64,000 nt of DNA from contig CM071589.1 of assembly GCA_036429605.1 (NCBI GenBank), positions 6,758,001 through 6,822,000 of the forward strand, written 5' to 3'. Every line of letters starts with the position of its first letter. Position 1 is the first letter of the stretch. The notes below the pieces were generated by a model that searched no databases, was not told the origin of the DNA, and worked only from the letters and a program-made list of their open reading frames with translations. The stretch comes from Cladobotryum mycophilum. Lineage: Eukaryota; Ascomycota; Sordariomycetes; Hypocreales; Hypocreaceae. Made by a program: the position numbers and the translations under genes. Below are positions 55,222 through 64,000 of the stretch, piece after piece.

Positions 55222-58200
55222 TCAGAACCCAAAAGACGGGGGACCAGAAAAGCCAATGATTATCGGATAATTTGATTTGGAGCTGAATATGATGCTAAGA
55301 GGGGATATAACCACCGGGTCTTCTTTGTGAGGTTGATAATCAGGTGGCAACCATAGAATCTTTTGTTCATTCCAAGTAATCCAGCTTCTGTCATCGTTCA
55401 AACCAAGTCCTTCTGCGGTGTGCGACACCTGGCATGAAGCACCAGTCTCGCATGGTGTCTCAGCGCAACTCTCCAGGCTGGCCATATTTATACGACCCCT
55501 TTGGGTAACGATATATGATTGGGTAGCATCGAAATATGGAATAAAGGCTTCAGAGCCAGTCCTTACTTTATATGTCTTCTTTCCCCATGGTATAACACAG
55601 ACTTCGCGACCTGTGAAAATGGCTCGGTTTCCATCATCAGATACTGCCAGTGACCTGATTCCGAGCTCCCGTATGTATTGAATCTCATCGGGGTAAGCGT
55701 TATTCTGCATCTTCCACAGCATCTGTCCGGTAGCTGCATACCAAACACTGACTATGCCATCGTTTGACAATAATGCAAGATGCTTGGAGTTATTAGAAAG
55801 TGCCAAGCGAAAAATAGACTTTCCTTTCTGAACTAGATCCAAGGTCTTATTGTCTATGGTAACATGACATATGTTCGGCATATATTTATCGGTGTAGGCG
55901 ATCAGATTGGCATCAGCGGAGAGAGCTATTTCATCTGCGCAACGGGCCAAAGATTTGGGCAATTCCTTGCCTGAGGCAATTTCCAGTACCTTTAAGCCTG
56001 TCCAGATGGGATAAGCATATATTAACTTGGAATCGCTAGAAAAGAAGAGTCGATCTCTCCCGTACCGCCGCTTAGAAGACATATTTGGAAGTGTCTGAAT
56101 TTCCCTACAAGTCCTTGTGTCCCAAATCTTGATATTCTCTGCCCATGAAGCGACAAGCATGAAGTCGCTTGAGAATGCGAATAAGTTGATACGACTAACA
56201 TGACCCTTTGAAATGTCTGACTTTGGGGATACCATTAGGTTCCAGATCTTTACAACAGAGTTGTATCCTGATGTGAGAAACTTTACATCATTCGATAATG
56301 CCAGGTTGTGTACAGCATCGCTGCGGTTGTGCCTGTCCAGTTGGAATAGCTGTTGAGCAGTAGTTATATTCCAGACACACACCTTGCCGTGATCGCCTCC
56401 CACGGCCACAAAGTCGGAGTTAATGGAGAAAACGACCGAGAAGGGCTCCATGGACCAATCGCCTACACTCTGGACTTTTCCCCTTGTGTACAAGTCCCAT
56501 ATTTCAAGGTTCCTGGTAGTTGCCAAAGCAATTAAATGTCCTCGAGTCGAGAATTGCATTTTGCCGGGAGGAAGGGTTAGTATCTTTGCGCTTGTGCCCA
56601 CCTCCAAGATACTAATGGATCCCATCTCACAATTCTTGCCAGATTTGGACGGAAATGCTAGGAACTTAGCATCGTTTGATAATATTGTTTCTGTATCAAG
56701 TGGCACATGACCCGGCGTAGACATAACCCACAGCGTCGTTCCTGTGAATACCTCCTGAATGGTAATATCCATATTTCTATCATCTGTTGCTAAAAACCTG
56801 AGGTTCTCGGATAAAACGCACCTCCGGTTAGGAATGGCTATTTCTTGCAGCATGATTCCAGAAACCACATCCCATTCTTGGGCATGGTCACCTGTTTCTG
56901 TTCGGACGAGTTTGGAATCGCTCGAGAATGTTAGTCGGCAAACCCGCTTTGAGCTTTTGAAGGTCTGGATCTGCTTTCCCGAAGCAATATCCCATAACCT
57001 CACATCATTCGAATCGCGGACCGATGTAAGAGGCTTCAAATCGCCAGAAATCGCCACCGGTTCAAAACCCCAATCGACCTCGATAGTTTGCAGACAGGGA
57101 CTCCAATCATTTTCAACATCGGGCTTAGTAACGATCCAATATGGCAGTTCATCCTCAAAAAGACGTCGTATCAAGCTTTGGGTCGGGCTAAACAAAAGTG
57201 CGGATAGGTATATTTGGAGTGGAAAGTTCTCAATGCTCCATAAATGATATTGCATGAACCGGCATGAATCATGCACTAATTTTGAAACCTCACTATTTGG
57301 AATAGTTTGCTATTATAATTAGTTAAATGATGAAAGCTCTGGTGGTAATTTTCAACTTACTTGAAGCAAGGCATCGAGTCGCTTCATGTCGACAATGCAA
57401 CTATGCAGATTTCGCCTCAAACTTATGGCCTCGACCCAGTGGAGGAAATGCACCTTGATGAATTCTAAGATGTTCCCGCTATCGCTGAAATCAACTCTAA
57501 CTTCGAGGTTGTAGGTACCGGTAATTGTCTGACAGGCATGGCCAACCCAATGAGCACAAGAGTACTCTATGTACCCTAGTGGATCAGGGTCAGGTATCTT
57601 AATATCCTCAATAGGAACTCCAGGGTGGCCTATTCCATAGATATCTCGTTGTAGCTTATAATTCATCGTTCGTAATGAATGTGAAATGATGGTGCGATGG
57701 GTGTTTGCTAGGCCATTTGGGAAAATGGTAGATTGCGCCAGACCATTATCGGTCAAGTATTCCTTCGCAGATTGGTGGATAAAATAAACAGTATCATGGC
57801 GAACCGTTAGAAATGATCCACAGCTTTGTATCAAGCTCTGCAGCTGTAAAGGTTTTGCAAGGTTGTCTTTGAATCCCGCTAGAGTCGCCAGCTCGAGAAG
57901 ATGCAAAGGTCGATACGCCAAGGTGACGATCGCAAGAACAGTTCGACATCGCTGAGGATCGTCACCTTCCCATTGATCAATTTGCTTCAGCATCAGAGAG
58001 TAAAGATCTGTTAGATCTTTGGGCATGGTATCTAATATCTTGAGAATCTCTGAGCGATCGTCGTAATGAATGTTTGCCAAGCGCTGGAGCTGCTTAAAGA
58101 CTATTGCGACCCAGAGAAAGGTACTGTTGGCCTTTTCACGTATCTGGCGACAAACTTCGTCTCTCAGCTGCCCATCTCTCTCTAGAAGAGACATCTGTGA

Positions 58201-59983
58201 TGCTTTGTAGGAGACATAGACATCAACGGCGGTCGCAACGACATCAGCATTGACTTCAAGGCTAATACTAGCACCTCCGAGACCATGGGTAGAGATCAAG
58301 CTGCGCTCAATTTGGGGCCAGTTGCGGCTAGAAAGGATCCATTTGACGTTCGTCGAAGGCAACAACTCCTGAACAAGGTCCATCAGTTCATTCAGGCCTG
58401 TGATGCACTCATCAAGGGCGTCGATGATCACATAAGTAGTCGTCAATTCCTCGTCGCGCAAAATGTCGCTAAAGATCTGGGACAGAGCGTACCAAGAGTT
58501 GGAATCTTCAAAAAGGTCTTTGCCAGCAGAATCGTACTGTTTTCTTATGTGAGAAAGAAGCGCAGGGTTTTGTTCTGCCAGCAGCCATATGATACCACGG
58601 AGCACAGCCAGATGGTTGTTGATGGTTGGGACGGTGGCCTGGCAGAAAAAATATGACACGGACACACCGCTCCGTTGAGCTGATATCTGGGTTAACTCAT
58701 TGACAATGCCGCATAAAAGCATAGTTTTGCCCTTTCCCGGATCTCCTCGGAGCCAAAGCAGCCGTCTATCAGCATCCTTCAACAAACTCTGAAATTCCGA
58801 ATTAGTCAGAATCCATTGGTAGGACTCTTCCAAGAGGCCTCCCTTCATTTTCTCAATCCGGCTCTTATCAGCTCGAGGATCCGTAATGCGCAAGTCCCTG
58901 AGGCATTGTATATCCTTTTCTGTCTTTTGATATGTCTCTTGCGCCTTGGAATGAACGACGAGTTGTTGAAGGTGCGAGGCTGACTTCATACCTATGAAAC
59001 CATTGAGGTGTTCGCGGAAGTAGGCTTCAGCGTCCCGAATTTCATGCATGCTACCATCCCAGTCGTCCAGCTTGACTAGATCACGCAGAAATTCGATCCC
59101 GCGGTGACGGTAATACGAACAGACGCTCTTGATTTCGAACAGCAGAAGCATTTTATAAAACTCGATGAGCCTTGTGTTCAACTCTCGCTGCATGCCAGAG
59201 AAATTGTAGTCCTGGTCGTCTTTGAAGAGCTGATCGGCTAGCTCCCAATACCAGTTCATGCTATTCATAACATGCTTGATACCTGCTCGATTAGCTCCAG
59301 TTTGAGCTATCGGATTTGCTATGATCTTGCCAACAGAGTAAGCCTTAGCCACGAACGAATTTCCGAGATATATAACGTGGCCGTACCTCAAGAGCAAGAC
59401 AGACTCCAGCCCAGGGAAGGCCAGCCTGTGGAATATCCTTTATCGCAGCGCCCACTAAATCTTTCGCAGCAGTGATACCCTGCATAGCCATGCCGATGTT
59501 TCCTTTTACCGATGTTTCTCTTGCAGTCTGTTCCAAGCCAGCATGAATCACCCGGTGCATCTGGCTCCTTCTTATGCACACATCATTTTGCTCGATTGCA
59601 TTCTCTTCGGCCCCCATAGGCTCTGACCCCATCAATGTGCTTTGAAGCATCGTGGACAAGATCTTCTCGTATGCTTGCACCAACGCTGATTCATCCATCT
59701 TGAGCCCATAGTAGGCGCGATTCCAGAGCCTTTCAGCTGTAGTTATCGGAAATCTGGTTATTTCATCAGATATGACCGCGCCGAGCGATTCAGGCAGCGA
59801 AACTGGTCTCTCCTGGGCATCGGATTCTTGCTCGCAAGTAGTGACGGCGATTGTGGCAGCGGACCGTGATTGAACATGGGACGGCTCTATACTTGCGACG
59901 GCGACATTTTGCGACGATCTATGACGATGGCGGCGGAATCTCTCGCCAAGCTTGGAAAATATATTCTTCTTCTCAGACACCAT
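55222..59983 (-). CDS. NLR of the NWD type: NACHT ATPase with WD40 repeats
   Basis: Exons 59,983-59,387, 59,325-57,361 and 57,309-55,222 (introns 61 and 51 bp) join in frame to 1,549 residues without any break. Residues about 60-380 are the NWD/NACHT-associated N-terminal domain (AGLPWAGVCLALE, then NPIAQTGANRAGI across the first splice). NACHT follows: LWLRGDPGKGKT near 390-400 is Walker A, TYVIIDALDEC near 496-507 is Walker B, WILSSRNWPQIERSL the sensor. The C-terminal 600 residues hold divergent WD40-type repeats (NDVRLWDIASGKQ, GKVCVWNITTAQQ, NIKIWDTRTCREI). These repeats are not near-identical, unlike the fast-evolving HET-D/E proteins, so this is probably a stable receptor. No effector domain or amyloid motif is visible at the N-terminus. 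Role: cytosolic non-self or damage sensing. The first acceptor (CAAG) is chosen for frame and homology. Confidence 0.9.
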
Positions 59984-60549
59984 TTTTCACGCACGTTGGT
60001 TTCTTAATTGGAATCATAGAACAATCAGGGTCAAAAACTGACATGCTCTAGATACGTCGTTGGGCAACCTGCGGGGCTGGGTCAGGCATCCAACCAGTCA
60101 AGCAGCGCAATGGCATTAAGATGGGTCCATGATCATTGTAGAACATTCAAGCATAAATATCATTACAGCTAATCTGGCCTTGCTCAAATACGTTGAATTG
60201 AATCAAGCAACTAGTCAATCAGTCACGCATACCCGTTTTCTCGTCATTAATTAGATGCTTTTCCATCTGATATTTGTCCACGAACTGGTGTATTCAATTA
60301 TATTAGATGATTATCATTATGTGTTGTCTCTGCTTTTGTGTCTGCCGCCTTCTTTCATGTCCCTTGCCTACCGATCAATTCGGTAATCATTCAATCGCGA
60401 CATTTCATCAAAGGAAGTGTGCCGCCCCATATAGGTATTCAGACATTCGTGTGTCATGTAACTCATCAATCAACCCGGCATCTCATCACGCCGGACTTTC
60501 TGCCACTGCCCTCCCAACACTGTGCTTCTTTCATAAAAGAAAAAAGAAT
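59984..60549. other. intergenic
   Basis: NLR promoter side plus the 3' flank of the protease gene; no recognised features. Confidence 0.45.
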
Positions 60550-61754
60550 CTAGTTCTTCTGAGCCCAGCCGACCTGGTTATTGCCAGCATCAAAGACAAC
60601 GTAGGCAGCCTTGAGGGCAACGTCACCGAAGATATCAACGGGTATCCCCTCGGCAGTCTGGATACCACCGAAGCACGTTTCCTCGTATTGATCATATCTA
60701 ATAAGGCTGTTTGGGATGGTGATAGTACCGCCACCAACAGTGAAGGTATAGTCGGGTACCTCGTCGTTGCAGTCAAAGATATAACCACCCTCTGTCTTAT
60801 CATTGACAGCACTCTTAATCTGCTTATAGTAAGCTTCGGCCCGAGAGGGGCTGAGGACAATAAGGGTGGTGCCAGTATCGGCAATAGTGTCAAAGCTCTC
60901 GCCACCAAGGCTGTTGCTGGTGCTGAATTGCCAGAAGCCACCGCTGGTGTCGGCAGGGGCATACAGAACCTCACCGGCCTCCTCAGGGATCGAGCCGAAG
61001 GTGTAGCTGCCAGGGGTGTCGTGGCGGAGGTCAGCGACGAAGAGATTGGCGTCAAGAGTAGGGGCGATGTTCTCAAAGAATGTCTTTTGAGGGTCAGGGG
61101 TAACAGTATTGAGGGAACCAAAGGCAAGTCCAAGAACACCATCGTTCGCGCCCTGAATAAAGTGGCCCGAGGTGTTTTTGGCAGATTCAACGGCCTGGCT
61201 GTCAAAGGTCAAAGGGCCAACCGAGACAGTATCGATGTAAACATCACCAGATGAAGTAGATCCATCACCGTATTCAATATCCCAAGAGGCGCCGGTCAGT
61301 TTCTTGGTCGATGTACTCTTCTCAGGGTCAAAGATGGAGTGCTTGCTTGTGTCGCCATCGGTCTCAGTGGACATGACCCAAAGATCAGAAGATCCGCTGT
61401 CGAAGTTCAAGTGGAGAGTCTGGGCAGGAGTACCGATCTGGACAGGGACAGTATACTCGATATCACCTCCCTGGGGGAGGCAGGAGCGCTACCGGTGACA
61501 CGCTTGCTGAGTTGAGCAGCCTTGATTTTTTCGACCTTGTCGACGGCCTGGATTAGGCTCTCGGGGACAGGAGAACCATATTTCATGTAAACCCTGGCCA
61601 AGGCAAGAGGACCATTGCGGCTCGTAAAGTTGGGGTTAGCGGCTCGCTTGATCTCGAAGGAACCGGGAGCGATGGAGGGAATAACGCTGCCGGCTGCAAG
61701 AGTGACGGTCAGAGCAGCGACAAGGAAACTGCCGAAAGAGGTGGCAGGCTGCAT
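60550..61754 (-). CDS. secreted pepsin-type aspartic protease, one frameshift
   Basis: Two overlapping frames form one protein of about 401 residues, the normal size of penicillopepsin-like preproproteins. Signal peptide (residues 1-22, FLVAALTVTLAAGS), propeptide with KRAANPNFTSRNGPLALARV, and mature enzyme starting after SKRVTGSAPAS. First active-site motif NFDSGSSDLW, with DSG in place of the commoner DTG; flap tyrosine in WDIEYGDGS; second active-site motif IADTGTTL; one disulfide pair (FDCNDE and ETCFGG). It cleaves proteins extracellularly at acid pH. The break is at a five-base run (61,473-61,477): one extra base continues the frame as QGGDIEYTVPVQIGTPAQT and makes the length divisible by three, so I treat the gene as probably intact. 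No intron is needed. Confidence 0.88.
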
Positions 61755-63144
61755 TTTGAATACGTTTGAAGGTGTTGTGAAGAGTTGACTGATGCCGAGT
61801 CTAAGTGGGAGCGGGATAAATAGGATCTTGTTGCGGGGGGCATTAACATGTATTTATCCCCTATCAACACGACATCACTACAACAGAACAAAAGCCAGGT
61901 CTTACTATGAGCCATCGGGAGATCCTGATGCCGCAATATCAGAAGCAACGCATGAGAGCAGGAGGCAGATGAGGTTCAGCTAAGCTCGCCAGTCAGCGCT
62001 ATCCTCAATGCCGTCAATGTCTAAGACCTGCATCGAAGACTGTCGAGCCAGCGCTACAATGTGTTATGTGTTAGCCGGAGATTGGCAATCGGAAAAAGTA
62101 AACACGTGGGATTTCTAGGGGATCTTGGGTCGATTGTCTGTTTGCCGTATTACTTTTGTAGATTGCTTTGGGCTCCTCCGCTAGGCCAACTTTCCCACCT
62201 GCCTCGAAAAATGACAAGCGAGTCAGACGGTCGGTAAGCCGCAGAGACAACCGGTCACCGCGTAGGGAAGAAGAAACTTCTGTCACGACCCAAAGGGACT
62301 AAAAGAATGCCCTTTAGCTAGATAGAGAGCCTCACCGCAGGGACCTCCAGCTAGCTTCTTGAAATGGTAAGTTGCTCCCTTATTAACCTCGGTGCTATGT
62401 GCTACAGTGCTAGAGCGCGCCTAGATCGACAGACCATAACTGGATTTTCAATGCTCAAAGACTCAGACACTTGTCCGTGGCTGAGACATTTCAGCTCCAA
62501 TAACATTCGAGGAACCCGTGACACTAACCCAGAAAGGGAGTGATCTGTCGAAATGAGGAGATCGCAAGCAGCACTTTTCATGCGGAGGTCAGAAAAGGCA
62601 TTATATCGGGAAGAGATCAGCACATACAAAGGTATAACGCGTTTGTTTACCTCTACCTACTTTACTTGTCTCATTTGTGCCCAAGGGGGAACAAGTGCCG
62701 GTCACCACGCAGACCAGACCAGCGCTATATTCCCCTCCCAATGATGCCATATGCTCAGTTCGTTTGGACTCTTTTTGCTTTGTTTCCACCGGGACTTTGG
62801 TAATACGTTTGAGGAGAAGAGCACAGAGCACAGACCGTAGTAATCTCATTGCCTTGAGTCCAGTTTATTGGAGCAAAATGGACGAATGGAAGAGGCAATA
62901 TTATTGGCAGTGAATTTTACAGTGCCCGTAAGGCCAATGCTCAATCATAAGCATATCCGGGTACAACAGGATCTATTCCAGCCATGAACCCTTTCTGCAG
63001 CAATCCCGAGGGATACGAGTTTAAAAGGCAAGCATAATTCTTTTCTCACTCAACTCCTTCAAAGCCTCCCCGCTACCAAATTCGCAGACAAAGACCTTCA
63101 AACCCGAGAGAAAAAAAAGAGAAGAAGAAAAAAACAGGCACAAC
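61755..63144. other. intergenic
   Basis: Protease promoter and about 1.2 kb without a recognised gene. Overlapping frames on both strands at 62,400-62,900 lack family features. A purine/A-rich tract lies near 63,110-63,135. Confidence 0.4.
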
Positions 63145-63196
63145 TCATACCATACACAAAAAGTACTCTCCATCGGTTGCCTCCTTTCCAAGCGCC

Positions 63197-63517
63197 TCAG
63201 TAGAGTGATAAGTAGCACTTGTCTTTGCCAGGACCGTTTCCGGCGTCCCAGTCATCTTTACAATATGTATAAGATCTGTAGCAATTATTCGAGTTATTAG
63301 AAAGTCTGTAGCAACGACGGTCCTCGCCCATGGAACCCCCAATCTTTGCGCAGTGTGCCGAAGCAGCGTCCCAAAGAGGCTCGTTCTTGGCGTTCCAGCA
63401 CCAGCTTCCCTTCTCGCCGGGATTGGCGCCAAGTACCTCGACAGGGCCATCGACCAGAGCCCATTCAAGACGGATGGTGTCGAGACCCCACATTCCAATC
63501 ATACTTGTATCATTCAT
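63197..63517 (-). CDS. possible cysteine-rich protein, start unclear
   Basis: Frame of about 106 codons with ordinary composition and six cysteines (GSWCWNAKNEPLWD, AHCAKIGG, RRCYRL, NNCYRS, TYCKDDW, DKCYLS). It has no signal peptide at its own ATG. A further in-frame-looking segment upstream (about 63,590-63,660, GACNGSTHGDHMG) suggests an earlier exon that would supply one, but I could not find a convincing splice. It may be a small secreted protein or a relic. Family unknown. Confidence 0.35.
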   Translation of the reverse strand: MNDTSMIGMWGLDTIRLEWALVDGPVEVLGANPGEKGSWCWNAKNEPLWDAASAHCAKIGGSMGEDRRCYRLSNNSNNCYRSYTYCKDDWDAGNGPGKDKCYLSLY

Positions 63518-64000
63518 TTACTCCATATAATCATCTACTCCTTTGGGATAATTCTACATATTATGGGATTTTCTCGGTTGTAAGTGGAATATCAACAGTC
63601 TCATTGGCTCCCATATGGTCTCCATGCGTTGAGCCATTACAGGCACCGATATAGGCCGGGGGCCAAGTCTTGGCTCACAGCTGTCGGTGGTAGTGCCCGT
63701 TAACAAATCTTCTCAAGAGGGAGTTGGTCGATCAACAAGGGCATCAGAGGGAGAATACTCCAACAAAGAAATGCATATTTCTCCATAGAGTAGTCACCGC
63801 CAAGCTGTTACAAGAACGCTGATGGAGAGAGGCGAGCCACGGGTGCGGCGTAAAGAAGCATGCTGGCTAAGGACATTCGGCCCTCCACTAATATCGAATA
63901 TTGGCGACCCAGGCGAAATCCGGGAAGCCTGCAGCGCGTGTTGTACTGTAAAGGCCGCCAACCGGCCTGTCGGTTGAGCGGTCCATCGACGCGGAATACC
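63518..64000. other. window edge, no gene assigned
   Basis: May contain an upstream exon of the cysteine-rich frame before it; otherwise nothing recognised up to the window end. Confidence 0.4.

Noticed and set aside
55222..57276. Independent WD40 protein gene
   Set aside because: A 51-bp intron with GTAAGT donor joins it in frame to the NACHT part; it is the sensor half of one NLR.
60307..61254. 315-codon plus-strand open frame
   Set aside because: Antisense to the aspartic protease; long only because of codon bias in the real gene.
1..64000. CRISPR arrays, prokaryotic operons, tRNA genes
   Set aside because: No regularly spaced repeats, no Shine-Dalgarno-type organisation, and no tRNA cloverleaf or A/B-box pair was found by eye; the only RNA gene recognised is 5S rRNA.

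Overview
The window is nuclear DNA of a filamentous ascomycete (Pezizomycotina, probably Sordariomycetes-like; species not determinable here). Evidence: genes with short GT-AG introns of about 40-110 bp, a solitary 5S rRNA gene, HET and NLR non-self-recognition genes, small secreted cysteine-rich proteins, and AT-rich blocks of transposon DNA mutated in the style of repeat-induced point mutation (RIP: CAG/CAA turned to TAG/TAA).

Layout. 0-9 kb: a small LysM-like secreted protein, an unknown protein, and a divergent pair made of a SesA-type gene and an NB-ARC/TPR receptor that share a short amyloid-like motif (twice at the C-terminus of one, once at the N-terminus of the other); then a one-TM protein and a many-intron knuckle-like gene. 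9-12.5 kb: aldo-keto reductase divergent from a bZIP/DUF3425 regulator. 12.5-17.4 kb: a secreted protein, its decayed duplicate, one copy of a dispersed repeat, and a Kex2-type cysteine-rich peptide precursor. 19-28.2 kb: AT-rich RIP-like DNA with a 5'-truncated but open LINE (12-bp target duplication) and a RIP-killed pogo/Fot1 element, then the second copy of the repeat. 29-34 kb: an SDR and three KP4-like genes. 35-44 kb: HET-domain gene, RNase H protein, 5S rRNA, sedolisin protease, homeodomain plus C2H2 regulator. 44.7-50.5 kb: a 5.8-kb element with about 97-bp inverted repeats and a 9-bp target duplication (Mutator-like), with a nested pogo-type element. 50.8-54.8 kb: a sulfur group (cystathionine beta-synthase-like, cystathionine gamma-lyase-like, thiol methyltransferase-like) with a KP4 relic between two of the genes. 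55-60 kb: a NACHT/WD40 receptor. 60.5-61.8 kb: a pepsin-type protease.

How the genes work together. Two NLRs, a SesA partner and a HET protein point to non-self recognition and regulated cell death. The KP4-like, LysM-like and cysteine-rich proteins point to secreted antagonism or host interaction. The CBS/CGL/methyltransferase trio plausibly moves sulfur from homocysteine to cysteine and methylates thiols or sulfide.

A caution on the sequence: eight genes between 29 and 61.5 kb carry eleven apparent one-base deficits, all inside C or G runs of 4-6. This looks like homopolymer under-calling rather than gene death, so I annotate those genes as probably functional with marked breaks. Intron and start choices are by eye from splice signals, reading frame and family expectations; no searches were run.
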